NCBI GenBank assembly: GCA_002298995.1
Contig: DBMO01000054.1
Location: forward strand, 846 to 64,845
Length of the DNA: 64,000 bases
DNA from: Desulfarculales bacterium UBA696
Lineage (GTDB): Bacteria > Desulfobacterota > Syntrophobacteria > Syntrophobacterales > Syntrophobacteraceae
Reading direction: 5' to 3'
The notes beneath the pieces are model-generated. The model saw nothing but the letters and a program-made list of their open reading frames with translations. It was not told the origin of the DNA and did not search any database. Positions 1 to 8,669 of the stretch are shown here, one piece after another. The number at the start of each line of letters is the position of its first letter. Position 1 is the stretch's first letter. The position numbers were made by a program, and so were the translations under genes.

Positions 1-488
1 ATGAAGCCCATGTCCAGCATGCGGTCGGCTTCATCCAGAATGAGCATTTCGACATCGGACAGGTTTATTCGACCGCGCCATATATGATCGATTAATCTAC
101 CCGGCGTTGCGATAATCATATCCGGCGATTGCGAAAGCGCCCTGATCTGGTCGCCAAAAGGCATTCCGCCGTAAATCGCGACGCTGTGGACTCTTAGATA
201 GGCTCCGTAGGTACGCGTTGCCTTGGTGATCTGGTCGGCCAGCTCTCGGGTCGGCGTAAGCACCAGTACCCGCAGGCCCTTTTTCGAAGGATCGGCGGAG
301 AGTCTTTGCAGAGCGGGCAAAACGAAGGCAGCCGTTTTGCCGGTTCCGGTATTTGCCGAGGCAATCAGGTCTCGGCCGGCAAGAACCTTGGGAATAGCCT
401 GAGCCTGGACAGGCGTGGGGTGTTCATGGCCGCATTTGGTCAGCGCCTTTAGAATGGGTGGAATCAATTTCAAATCTTCAAACGACAT
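1..488 (-). CDS. DEAD-box ATP-dependent RNA helicase, N-terminal part (runs off the window)
   Basis: The reverse strand encodes the first 162 residues of a DEAD-box RNA helicase, cut by the window edge at base 1. It starts MSFEDLKLIPPILKAL. In order one sees the Q motif (TPVQAQAIP), Walker A / motif I (ANTGTGKT), motif Ia (PTRELADQI), motif Ib (TPGRLID) and motif II (LDEADRMLDMGF). This order and the short N-terminus resemble the RhlE/CsdA-like single-polypeptide helicases that unwind short RNA duplexes in ribosome assembly or mRNA decay. The helicase C-terminal RecA lobe lies outside the window, so the subfamily cannot be fixed. The start ATG (486-488) is the first methionine before the Q motif and lies at the usual distance from it. 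No partner gene is visible on this side; the next gene diverges. Confidence 0.93.
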   Translation of the reverse strand, partial: MSFEDLKLIPPILKALTKCGHEHPTPVQAQAIPKVLAGRDLIASANTGTGKTAAFVLPALQRLSADPSKKGLRVLVLTPTRELADQITKATRTYGAYLRVHSVAIYGGMPFGDQIRALSQSPDMIIATPGRLIDHIWRGRINLSDVEMLILDEADRMLDMGF

Positions 489-874
489 CAGTTTTGTGAT
501 CCTTAGATTATTTCCGATCCGAGGCCATACGCCCCGATGGAAGAATCGGCCCAAAGCTGCTAAAGTGCTTGAGCCTGGCATCTCCCTACACGGATAACCG
601 GTTAAGTATGAACTTATAGTGCCGAACGGGATGTGTTTGCAGCTGGGACACACCTGTAAGGTCGGCGCGCAATCATCGCTCGCCAACCGGTATGCCGCGC
701 AGTAAAAGATATGCTAAGTCGCAAGGGGTCAGTGATCGATGGGAGATTGACGGCAGGTCGGGAAAAACGGACCAAAATAGTCGTCGTCAAAATCTCTGTT
801 ATGTTAATCGGTAACTATACAGCAATTTTTCTAAATAGCAAGCAGTTCGTCAATTATGACTGAGACCTTAAAAT
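489..874. other. Divergent intergenic region without a recognisable gene
   Basis: This 386-base gap separates the reverse helicase start from the forward queuosine-salvage gene, so it must carry both promoters. It is AT-richer near base 780-870. I see a TTGACG hexamer at 747-752 but no convincing -10 at 17 bases. A short forward open frame at 415-597 overlaps the helicase start and has no family features. No RNA gene or hairpin terminator was recognised. Confidence 0.5.
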
Positions 875-1954
875 ATGGGCATTAATTGCATTAACGACTC
901 AGCCTCACCTGTACTGCCCTCCTGCCGGGAGGTAGCTTTAAAGAGCAAACTGGTTTTTCTCCATCCCGAGAAAATTCCACCCGCAATCAGCCGGTGGAGG
1001 AGCATCCTGGACGCCGCACCTTCCTGGGACCATCCCTGCCACTTTTTTGATGGAACTGAAGAGACGGTGCGGTGGATCTTTACGCTCGATCTTCTCAATC
1101 ACTGCTTCTGGCCCGATCCGGGAGAGCCGGTCTGGACGGTCCGCTATGGAAATGAGGACCGATCCGGTTACTGGGGGGTGGCCGCGGCTTTGAAGCGGGC
1201 CATCGAGGCAGGTGTTCCGGTTACCGACCCGGTTTGGCTATCAAGGGTCAGCGCGGATGAGCTGCATAGCGTTTTTTCGTATCAATTTCCTTCCGCTCAT
1301 ACGTCGGGCGAATGGAACATACCGGAGGCTACGGCGCCAAATATCCCAATGTTTTCGGAAAGGCTCAAAAACCTGAGAGAGGCGGGTTCGATAATCTTGT
1401 CGCACCCTGGCGCGGACGTGATCTCGCTTCTCGATAAAGCCGCCGGAAGTGCCGTGCGGCTGGCAACAATGGTGGCCAAAAATTTCCCCAGCTTTCGAGA
1501 CGAAGCACAGTACAATGGGCAGACGGTCTATTTCTGGAAGCGGGCGCAAATTTTTGCCGCGGACATTTATGCGGCCTTTGGGGGTAAGAATTTAGGCGAT
1601 TTTAAAGATATCGACTCGCTTACCGCTTTTGCTGATTATAAACTACCACAGGTACTCCGCGAGCTTGGCATAATTTCGTACAATCGCGAACTGGCAGCCA
1701 AAGTCGACAGCTTCCAATATCTCGCTCCGGGCTCCGAACCGGAAATCGAGATCAGGGCCATGACGGTAATAGCCGTCGAGCAGATTCGGAATGAATTTAA
1801 TTCAGGCGGAAGCGGCAAACCGTCAAACCCGGACGATAGCCTTTCCCATGGCAGTCTGACAAGCTCCAGGGTGGATTCGTGGCTGTGGCAGCTCGGGCAG
1901 TTGGACGAGTTCCGAAAAAAACCCTATCACCGATGCCGCACCATCTATTATTGA
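875..1954 (+). CDS. Queuosine salvage protein, QNG1/DUF2419 family (queuosine 5'-phosphate N-glycosidase)
   Basis: A 359-residue protein matching the Q_salvage (DUF2419, human C9orf64/QNG1) family by remembered signature stretches. These are CHFFDGTEETVRWIFTLD then NHCFWPD near residues 57-85, YKLPQVLRELGIISY near 253, RAMTVIAVEQIRN near 293, and a C-terminal WLWQLGQ ... PYHRCRTIYY. Members of this family release queuine base from queuosine 5'-monophosphate so that it can be reused for tRNA. The length is typical (about 340-360). It is a lone gene, with no tgt or queuine transporter next to it in the window. No clear ribosome binding site precedes ATG 875, but the residues just after it already look family-like, so a much later start is unlikely. 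The enzymatic role is known from eukaryotic and a few bacterial homologues; here it is inferred. Confidence 0.82.
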   Translation: MGINCINDSASPVLPSCREVALKSKLVFLHPEKIPPAISRWRSILDAAPSWDHPCHFFDGTEETVRWIFTLDLLNHCFWPDPGEPVWTVRYGNEDRSGYWGVAAALKRAIEAGVPVTDPVWLSRVSADELHSVFSYQFPSAHTSGEWNIPEATAPNIPMFSERLKNLREAGSIILSHPGADVISLLDKAAGSAVRLATMVAKNFPSFRDEAQYNGQTVYFWKRAQIFAADIYAAFGGKNLGDFKDIDSLTAFADYKLPQVLRELGIISYNRELAAKVDSFQYLAPGSEPEIEIRAMTVIAVEQIRNEFNSGGSGKPSNPDDSLSHGSLTSSRVDSWLWQLGQLDEFRKKPYHRCRTIYY

Positions 1955-2122
1955 TGGGGCCCGAAAAGAGCTGGGCGCTAGTGGGAGCTTATCAGCGAAA
2001 CGCTTTGACATCGGGGAGTTTTTTCGCTATTTAGCTCGTGTCTGACCGGTTTTTTCCGGGGGCTTTATCCCCCAATAGAGGCCACGAAGGCCAAGTAAAG
2101 GTGGCTATATCTTGAAGACTTT

Positions 2123-3157
2123 TTGGATTTGTTTATAGTGGATGCTTCCGCCCTTCCCACGCTGAATTCCTCCTGCCACGGCAATCTCAAAGAGAGAATT
2201 TACTCCCGTGTTCGTCCGGACATGATCAGGATCGAAGAGGAAATTAACCGACTTCTCATATCCGATATTCCGCTTATTTCCGTTGTCGGCCGCTACATCA
2301 TGGGCAGCGGCGGGAAAAGGCTCCGCCCGCTCCTCATGATACTTGGGGCGAGGCTTTGCGGATATCGCGGAACAGAGGACACGCCGCTTGCGGTGGTATT
2401 CGAGTTTGTTCACGCCGCCACCCTGCTGCACGACGACGTGGTCGACCATGCGGAAATCCGCCGAAACCGTCCCGCGGCAAACACTATATGGGGAAATCCC
2501 GCCGTGGTGCTCGTCGGCGATTTTCTCTACTCGAAATCGATTCAAATGGCAGTCGGGTATAAGAATATTAAGGTGCTGGAGATCCTGCTCGATGCGACGA
2601 CCAGGATGTCGGAGGGTGAAGTACTCCAGCTTATCCATTCCGACGACCTCGAAATCAATGAGAAAGAGTATCTCCAGGTAATCACCAGGAAGACGGCGGT
2701 CCTTATCGGCGCCGCATGCCGCGTGGGAGCAATTTTTGGCGGGGGCGGCAGCGCCGAGGAAAAAGCGCTCGGCGATTATGGCCATAACCTTGGCATAGCC
2801 TTCCAGCTCATCGACGACACCCTGGACTTCACCGGAGAAGCCGAAGAACTGGGCAAACCGGTCGGAAATGATATCCAGGAAGGAAAGGCAACCCTTCCCC
2901 TGATTCATGCCCTCCGCAACGCTAAGCCTGCCGAGCGGAAGCGGCTGCTGCAGATTTTCAGCTCCGATGTAATTGCCGAAAAAGAGGCAACCGAATTGAG
3001 AAACGTCGTAATCCGGACCGGCGGCATCGACTACACGCATGAACTTGCATCCAGGCATGCCATGGCAGCAAGGGAAGCGCTGGCGATATTCCCCGATGGA
3101 CCGGCAAAAGAAATCCTGGTAGATATTGCAGACTACGTGATTTACAGAAGAACCTAG
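2123..3157 (+). CDS. ispB: Polyprenyl (octaprenyl-type) diphosphate synthase
   Basis: A trans-isoprenyl diphosphate synthase of about 344 residues. It carries the family lysine/arginine stretch GSGGKRLRPLL (61-71), the first aspartate-rich motif LLHDDVVD (101-108) and the second LIDDTLDF in the C-terminal half, all needed to bind Mg2+ and the allylic diphosphate. The length and the GGKRLRPLL-HAATLLHDDVVD spacing fit the long-chain IspB/HepT class that makes the side chain of menaquinone or ubiquinone, rather than the shorter farnesyl synthases. In an anaerobe menaquinone is the likely end use. The start is uncertain. TTG at 2123 opens the frame, GTG at 2138 and ATG at 2222 are alternatives, and the only purine-rich site (AAAGGTGG near 2097) is rather far upstream. 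It stands alone, convergent with the next gene. Confidence 0.9.
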   Translation: MDLFIVDASALPTLNSSCHGNLKERIYSRVRPDMIRIEEEINRLLISDIPLISVVGRYIMGSGGKRLRPLLMILGARLCGYRGTEDTPLAVVFEFVHAATLLHDDVVDHAEIRRNRPAANTIWGNPAVVLVGDFLYSKSIQMAVGYKNIKVLEILLDATTRMSEGEVLQLIHSDDLEINEKEYLQVITRKTAVLIGAACRVGAIFGGGGSAEEKALGDYGHNLGIAFQLIDDTLDFTGEAEELGKPVGNDIQEGKATLPLIHALRNAKPAERKRLLQIFSSDVIAEKEATELRNVVIRTGGIDYTHELASRHAMAAREALAIFPDGPAKEILVDIADYVIYRRT

Positions 3158-3262
3158 GAACAATACCGTTGGCTTAAGGGAAGGGCACGTGGGGCAGGTT
3201 CTCCAGCTGGAAAGGCTGCCCAACGACACTTTCCATCGGACGTTAAGTGAGCCTTATTGAAC

Positions 3263-4954
3263 CTAGGAGTGGTGCTCCAAGCCCTCTTCCGATGCGTTTT
3301 GAAGCCTGAACAACCCTCCATCCCCTTCCCTGCCTATCCCCTCTATCTCGAGTTCCGCACGCAGCTTGGGCAGGCCGGCCCGAAAGTTTTTCTGCAGGTA
3401 TAATAGAAGCTTCTCCCTCACTTCGCCGCGAAGGTTGCCAAGGTTCCCCGGATCAGATGCGCTCATCATGGCGGTGAGTTCAACCGAGTTTTCCTTGAGG
3501 TTCGCTACACTGAGCGCCCACGATCTGCCATCCCAGCGAGGTGAGCCTTGAAGTATGCGGTGCAGCTCCGAGCGGATATCTTCCACCGGAACGCTGTAAT
3601 CGACAAAGATTACCACGGTCCCCAGCAACTCCGAAGATGAGAGCGTAAGGTTTTGAAACTGCTTTTCGGTAAAATAGGTCAGAGGGACTACCAAGCTTTT
3701 CTGGTCCCATGTCTGGATTATTGCAAAGGTCGAGTTGATTTCATCAACTGTCCCGGTTTCCTTTTCAACCGTAACGATGTCTCCGATCCGTATGGGCTGG
3801 GTAATTGCTATCTGAAGTCCAACTAGAAGATTGGCAAGGGTGCGCTGCGCCGAAAATCCGATTATTACGCCCGCAATACCAGCGGAAGCGAGAATGCTTG
3901 CTCCAAGCTGGCGGACCTTATCGAATACCATCATGCTGGCGGCTACCGCAACCAACACGATCAGCAGCAGGATAAGCCGCCTCAGGAACTGCATCTGGGT
4001 TTGCAGCTTGCGGATATAGACGGGGCTGCGCCCCCTGAGCCGGTAATCGACCAGATAATCGCTCGCGACGTAAACCACCTCGATGACCAGCCATGCCGCG
4101 GATCCGATGAATACCAGCGACAGCAAATTGGTCAGGACGTGATAGAGATTGGGTACTCCCTCCAGGATGGGCATAATGCTTCGGATCAGCATCAGGCCGA
4201 TCAACAGCTCTATCGGCCCACGGCAGCGCCACAAAATGATTTCGACCATTCTGGGCGACCCGCTCAACCTGTCCTCCATCAAATTGTCGGCTGCCCGGAC
4301 GATTCCGTAGATCAGCCATATCGCGGCAAATATACCCCCTGCATTGGCTACGCTAGATGCGACGCCGTGTACCAATGTCCTTTCATCTCCCGAAAAACGG
4401 GCATAGACCGGGAACAGGCTGAGGTATGCACCGTAGAGCAGGATCAGCAATGAAATTTGGGGCCGTATCGCCGCCGGGAGAATCTTTTTCCAGAGAAGGT
4501 CTTTTCTCTCTTCCGGTACACGCCTGCTGATGGAATGGAGCCATGCCGCAACCAGGCGCTCGATCATAAAGAAGACGACCATGCTCGCAAAAAAGGCCAA
4601 CAGGTCGAAGCGGCGAATGCCGTGCCAAAGCTCGGCATCTATCCAGGGCCCGAGCACGGAAGCCGCTCTTTTTCCCAAAGAATCGAGTCCCTTTTCAATC
4701 TTCTCGCCCGCGGCGTCGAGCGCCTCGGTCTCTATAGGGGTAGCCCTGCCGGCCGGCGCGGAGACAATATCGACGGAGCTTCCCCGTGAAGTTGATCCGT
4801 GCCGCGCGGCAGAGGGCTTTTTCAAATCATCGGTCTTCTCTGCCGCAAAAGCCGTTCCGGCTATAAAGAACAAAACTATAATAGCTAGGGCCAGCGCGCT
4901 TATTGCCGCCCGCCCCTCTCGAAGTTCTTCAATGGAAATTGCCGCCTTTACCAT
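3263..4954 (-). CDS. MscS-family mechanosensitive ion channel with signal peptide and extra membrane segments
   Basis: A 563-residue membrane protein. The N-terminus MVKAAISIEELREGR followed by a hydrophobic core and a TAFAAE cleavage-like site looks like a signal peptide, then comes a polar periplasmic stretch. Several transmembrane helices follow. The MscS core is clear: the pore-lining helix region GASILASAGIAGVIIGFSAQ, then TLANLLVGLQIAITQPIRIGD and the beta-domain VTVEKETGTVDEINSTFAIIQTWD. Such channels open on membrane tension and release solutes during hypo-osmotic shock. The larger size relative to E. coli MscS (286 residues) places it with the extended MscS/YnaI-YbdG-like homologues. 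I chose ATG 4954 over an upstream in-frame start at 5098 because the extra 48 residues are hydrophilic, low in quality and would bury the signal peptide. Confidence 0.9.
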   Translation of the reverse strand: MVKAAISIEELREGRAAISALALAIIVLFFIAGTAFAAEKTDDLKKPSAARHGSTSRGSSVDIVSAPAGRATPIETEALDAAGEKIEKGLDSLGKRAASVLGPWIDAELWHGIRRFDLLAFFASMVVFFMIERLVAAWLHSISRRVPEERKDLLWKKILPAAIRPQISLLILLYGAYLSLFPVYARFSGDERTLVHGVASSVANAGGIFAAIWLIYGIVRAADNLMEDRLSGSPRMVEIILWRCRGPIELLIGLMLIRSIMPILEGVPNLYHVLTNLLSLVFIGSAAWLVIEVVYVASDYLVDYRLRGRSPVYIRKLQTQMQFLRRLILLLIVLVAVAASMMVFDKVRQLGASILASAGIAGVIIGFSAQRTLANLLVGLQIAITQPIRIGDIVTVEKETGTVDEINSTFAIIQTWDQKSLVVPLTYFTEKQFQNLTLSSSELLGTVVIFVDYSVPVEDIRSELHRILQGSPRWDGRSWALSVANLKENSVELTAMMSASDPGNLGNLRGEVREKLLLYLQKNFRAGLPKLRAELEIEGIGREGDGGLFRLQNASEEGLEHHS

Positions 4955-5124
4955 TTTCCGTCTCGAATGCCGTGCTGGACACCGAAAGCCCGGCTGAGCG
5001 CCACCGCTCCATGTTAATGAATATAAGATTTCTTCCTGAATAGATGGGACTAAAATTGACTGCCGCGTGGTTCTCCTTAAATTTTGAGGAATCACCAAAA
5101 AAATCGATCATGAGGAGATTTGTA

Positions 5125-5568
5125 ATGAGAGAGCCTCTGCGAGAAGGCATGACACTGGAATTCAAATTCACCGTCCAGGAAGATAAGACCGTACCATTTC
5201 TCTATCCCGAGTCCCCCGAATTCAAGGTTATGCCCAGGGTATTCGCCACCGGTTTCATGATAGGACTTTTCGAGTGGGCATGCATACAGGCGATAAACCC
5301 TCACATCGACTGGCCCCGCGAACAGACGGTGGGAATTGACGTCAAATTTAACCACATTGCCGCAACCCCGCCCGGACTTACGATTACGATCAAAGGCAGG
5401 CTGGAGAAAATTGACGGCCGCAAACTGCTCTTCTCTCTTACCGCCGATGACGGGGTGGAACTTATTTCCGAGGGAACGCACGAAAGATTCATAATAGACG
5501 CCCAGAAGTTCAACGCAAAGGTAGCGGCCAAGGCAGCCAACGCGAATTCCACCGCGGGAGAGGAATAG
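5125..5568 (+). CDS. FlK-like hotdog-fold acyl-CoA thioesterase
   Basis: A 147-residue protein resembling the fluoroacetyl-CoA thioesterase (FlK)-like hotdog family. Family features visible are ATGFMIGLFEWACIQAI, with the glutamate of the central helix, the TVGIDVKFNHIAATPPG strand with a histidine at the position of the catalytic His, and the closing EGTHERFIIDAQKF. Substrate is not predictable; many FlK-like proteins are generic short acyl-CoA hydrolases rather than fluoroacetyl-CoA specific. ATG 5125 was chosen because a GAGGAG ribosome binding site (5112-5117) lies 7 bases upstream; upstream in-frame ATGs at 5044 and 5110 lack one. It diverges from the MscS gene and has no obvious operon partner. 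Confidence 0.8.
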   Translation: MREPLREGMTLEFKFTVQEDKTVPFLYPESPEFKVMPRVFATGFMIGLFEWACIQAINPHIDWPREQTVGIDVKFNHIAATPPGLTITIKGRLEKIDGRKLLFSLTADDGVELISEGTHERFIIDAQKFNAKVAAKAANANSTAGEE

Positions 5569-5792
5569 ACGCTAAAAATGCGATGCAGAAACAGCCGATT
5601 TCCTTTCCCGTGATAGTCGGGCGCCACCCAGAGCCTACTTCCCGGCGCTGACCTCCCGCCACGCTTGTTTAATAATTCCCGTAATGTTAAAGTGATTTGG
5701 GATTGCATGGCTGCATTCGGGTTGACGAACAGCCATTAAAATATCCAGCGTTCAGAAAACCACTTTTCGAGACCGATCTGAAAATATTATAA

Positions 5793-6506
5793 ATGAGTGA
5801 ATCATACAGAAAGCCTCTGCGCTATTATCCCTTGTTTGTGGATATCGAGGGCCGCACCTGCCTGGTCGTAGGCGGTGGATCGGTTGGCGAGCGCAAGGTA
5901 AGGAGCTTGCTCGATCACGGCGCACGCGTTAGGCTGGTTGCCCTGGAACTTACCCCATGGCTTGATTCGGAGCGCTCGACGGGCGGCATTGTTTTGTCCG
6001 GCAGGGAATACGATAAATCCCATCTCGACGGGGTCGCCCTGGTTTTTTCGGCAACAAGCGACCAGGCTTTGAACCGAAGGGTCTCGGAGGATGCCGCCAC
6101 GCTCGGGATCTGGTGCAACATGGCGAGCGACCCCGAACTTGGGTCACTTGTCGTTCCTTCGGTGGTGGAAAGAGGACCTTTGTCCATCGCGGTAAGCACC
6201 TCGGGGCTTAGCCCGGCGCTTGCCAAAAGAATCAGGATAAGGCTCGAGGAAGAATTCGGCTCCGAGTGGGAGTTTTTCATTCTATTCTTGGGAGAATTGC
6301 GCAAACAGTTTAAATTTAGGAATATTGAGGGAATGCATAGCAGCAGGATTTTCGGCGAATTAGCCGCCCATCCCGTCCCCGAATGGCTCAAGCAGGGTGA
6401 CGGCCGGAAGGCTTTCGAAAAAGTATCCGAAATTTGCGCGCCGTTGATCGGCGCCGATGAACTGCGTCCTGTATGGGATAAATTATGGAAGCCGTTTTTT
6501 TCGTAG
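5793..6506 (+). CDS. Siroheme synthase, precorrin-2 dehydrogenase / ferrochelatase domain (CysG N-terminal / Met8p-like)
   Basis: A 237-residue NAD-binding protein with RYYPLFVDIEGRTCLVVGGG near residues 10-30, followed by SVGERKVRSLLDHGARVRLVA, then CNMASDPELGSLVVPSVVERG and ISTSGLSPALAKRIR-like text (here AVSTSGLSPALAKRIRIRLE). These are the hallmarks of the CysGB/Met8p/SirC domain that oxidises precorrin-2 to sirohydrochlorin and in some members inserts iron. The methyltransferase (CysGA) part is absent, so uroporphyrinogen methylation must come from a separate gene. It heads a run with the HemX-like gene (overlapping by 22 bases) and hemA, the common tetrapyrrole arrangement in deltaproteobacteria and Firmicutes. 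Sirohydrochlorin would feed siroheme for sulfite reductase, haem d1-type routes or cobalamin. Confidence 0.92.
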   Translation: MSESYRKPLRYYPLFVDIEGRTCLVVGGGSVGERKVRSLLDHGARVRLVALELTPWLDSERSTGGIVLSGREYDKSHLDGVALVFSATSDQALNRRVSEDAATLGIWCNMASDPELGSLVVPSVVERGPLSIAVSTSGLSPALAKRIRIRLEEEFGSEWEFFILFLGELRKQFKFRNIEGMHSSRIFGELAAHPVPEWLKQGDGRKAFEKVSEICAPLIGADELRPVWDKLWKPFFS

Positions 6507-7306
6507 TCGCAACAATTTGCTATCTTATCGCCACGGTAGGCTATCTTGTCTATCTTTTCAGGGACCAGGCGTCCATTCACATTTTTTCCTGGTCGATAAT
6601 GCTGATCGGGGCGCTGTTTCACACCGGGGCGATCATCTTCCGGTCCGCAAGCCTCGGCCAACTAGCGCTAACAACCGGCCAGGAGGCGCTTTCCCTTTTC
6701 GCATGGGTTTTCGTTGTCACCTATCTTATTGTGCAGTCACGATTGCAGCTTAGGATTTTAGGGTCTTTCGTATCGCCGCTGGCGGTTATTTTCATGCTTT
6801 CTTCCGAGATTATGCCGACGCAACTAATGCCCAAAAGCGAGTTTCTTAAAAGCGGCTGGGTAATCCTGCACGTGGGCAGCCTCTTTTTGGCAAATGCCCT
6901 TTTTGCCCTTGCCTTCAGCCTGGGGATTATGTACCTGCTCCAGGAAAGATATATCAAACACAAGAGTTTCGGATTCCTCTATCCGCGTCTGCCGTCTCTG
7001 AAAACCCTCGACTCGATTGCCCATCACTGCCTCATTACCGGATTTCCTCTCATGACGGCGGGGCTCGTAACGGGTTTCGCTTATGCTGCTCTGGTCTGGC
7101 ACTCTCCCTGGAACTGGGACCCCAAAGAGATTCTCTCTCTGGCCACCTGGGTAGTTTACGCCGTGCTCGTACACGAGCGGTTGGCGGTCGGGCGCGGGCG
7201 CAGGGCGGCATGGTTGGCTGTCTTCGGCTTTACGGCGATCCTTCTGACGTTTCTTGGAGCCAACCTTATTCTAAAAGGTCATCACTCGATTTCAGGTAAG
7301 ATTTAA
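6485..7306 (+). CDS. HemX/CcsA-like integral membrane protein (cytochrome c assembly family)
   Basis: A 273-residue protein with about eight hydrophobic segments and the diagnostic SPWNWDPKEILSLATWVVYA stretch of the CcsA/CcmC/HemX family, followed by GRRAAWLAVFGFTAILLTFLG and the conserved late histidines in KGHHS. HemX of Bacillus affects the steady-state level of glutamyl-tRNA reductase, whereas CcsA/ResC delivers haem for cytochrome c maturation; the family motif alone does not separate these. Its place between the siroheme gene and hemA (stop and hemA start overlap in TAATG) favours the HemX-type role. It starts at ATG 6485 inside the end of the upstream gene. Confidence 0.85.
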   Translation: MEAVFFVVATICYLIATVGYLVYLFRDQASIHIFSWSIMLIGALFHTGAIIFRSASLGQLALTTGQEALSLFAWVFVVTYLIVQSRLQLRILGSFVSPLAVIFMLSSEIMPTQLMPKSEFLKSGWVILHVGSLFLANALFALAFSLGIMYLLQERYIKHKSFGFLYPRLPSLKTLDSIAHHCLITGFPLMTAGLVTGFAYAALVWHSPWNWDPKEILSLATWVVYAVLVHERLAVGRGRRAAWLAVFGFTAILLTFLGANLILKGHHSISGKI

Positions 7307-8661
7307 TGGGTCACATTGTCCTATTGGGCATGAATCATAAGTCGGCGCCGGTGGAAATCCGGGAGCAACTCGCGGTTGCCTGCAAATCGGCAGTGAACCC
7401 GCTTCACATGCTCCCCCACCTTAAACATGTTGATGAACTCGTTTTCCTTTCCACCTGCAACAGGGTCGAATTCCTCTACACTTGCGCCAATCTCAAACTA
7501 GGCACGGATGAAATCAAGGGACTTCTGCGCGCGCACATGGGGCTTTCCGCATCCACTCCCCTGGATTCGTACCTCTATGTATATGAAGATCTGGGCGCCG
7601 TGCAGCACCTCTTCCAGGTGGCATCGAGCCTCGATTCGATGGTCCTGGGCGAGCCCCAGATCCTGGGACAGCTCAAGGACGCCTACCGTGATTCGGTCGA
7701 ATTTCGAACCGTTAAGACCATCCTCAACCGCCTCCTGCATAAGGCTTTCTCTGTGGCTAAGAGGGTGCGTACGGAGACCTGCATCGGTTCGTGCGCCGTT
7801 TCTGTAAGCTATGCCGCGGTCGAGCTTGCCCGAAAGATCTTCGGCGAATTGCAGGATAAGAAGGTGCTTCTGATCGGCGCGGGCGAGATGGCCGAACTTG
7901 CAGCTGGTCACTTCATGGCTCAGGGCGTTCGCCACATGACGGTTGCAAACCGCACCCTCGAGCGCGCAATCGAGCTCGCGAAGCGCTTCAGGGCCGAAAC
8001 GGTCTCGTTTGATTCATTCCTGGACGCCATGATGAACGTTGATATCGTGCTTTCCTCGACCGGCGCCCAGGAGCCGGTAATATGCTACGACGACGTGCGG
8101 ACCAGGATGCGCAAGAGGCGCAACAAGCCGCTCTTTTTCATAGACATTGCTGTCCCCAGGGACATCGATCCCAAGGTCAACGAGATTGATAATGTGTACG
8201 TTTACGATATAGACGATCTTCAGGGCGTGATCGATTTGAACCGGGAGGAGCGGCGCAAGCAGGCTCAGCTTGCCCAGCATATTATTGATGAGGAAACCAT
8301 CAAATTCAAAACCTGGCTCAACAGCCTGAACGCGGTTCCCACGATCGTTGCGATCCGTGAAAAGGCCGAAATTATCCGCAAAAACGAGCTAAGAAAGACC
8401 TTCTCGCAACTCCCCAATCTCGGCGAGCGGGAAAGAGAAGCAATCGAGGTCCTTACCGGGGCTATGATAAAAAAGCTTCTCCACGACCCGATATTGTTCC
8501 TGAAGAAGAAGGCCCAGAGAGGCACCCAGCCGCTCTTCATGGACTTCACCCAGCAGCTTTTCAATCTCCAGGAGGATGGCGATTCTGACTCGGCAATGAA
8601 CTGCGACGGCTCCGACAACGGGGACGACGAGGACAATTTCCTGCAAACCCTCAAAAAATAA
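7306..8661 (+). CDS. hemA: Glutamyl-tRNA reductase
   Basis: A 451-residue protein that starts with GMNHKSAPVEIREQLA and carries the catalytic-cysteine motif STCNRVEFLY. It also has LDSMVLGEPQILGQLKDAY and VLLIGAGEMAELAA for NADPH binding, followed by FIDIAVPRDIDPKVN. It reduces glutamyl-tRNA(Glu) to glutamate-1-semialdehyde, the first step of C5-pathway tetrapyrrole synthesis. The C-terminal dimerisation domain (AIREKAEIIRKNEL ... KLLHDPI) is complete. The protein ends in an unusual acidic Asp/Gly/Ser tail (DGDSDSAMNCDGSDNGDDED), which is not part of the conserved fold. Translationally coupled to the HemX-like gene by the overlapping TAATG. Confidence 0.97.
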   Translation: MGHIVLLGMNHKSAPVEIREQLAVACKSAVNPLHMLPHLKHVDELVFLSTCNRVEFLYTCANLKLGTDEIKGLLRAHMGLSASTPLDSYLYVYEDLGAVQHLFQVASSLDSMVLGEPQILGQLKDAYRDSVEFRTVKTILNRLLHKAFSVAKRVRTETCIGSCAVSVSYAAVELARKIFGELQDKKVLLIGAGEMAELAAGHFMAQGVRHMTVANRTLERAIELAKRFRAETVSFDSFLDAMMNVDIVLSSTGAQEPVICYDDVRTRMRKRRNKPLFFIDIAVPRDIDPKVNEIDNVYVYDIDDLQGVIDLNREERRKQAQLAQHIIDEETIKFKTWLNSLNAVPTIVAIREKAEIIRKNELRKTFSQLPNLGEREREAIEVLTGAMIKKLLHDPILFLKKKAQRGTQPLFMDFTQQLFNLQEDGDSDSAMNCDGSDNGDDEDNFLQTLKK

Positions 8662-8669
8662 GGCTCCAC

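Noticed and set aside
2105..3229. 374-codon reverse open frame opposite the polyprenyl synthase
   Set aside because: It mirrors a clear polyprenyl synthase gene with both aspartate motifs, so it is a codon-usage shadow.
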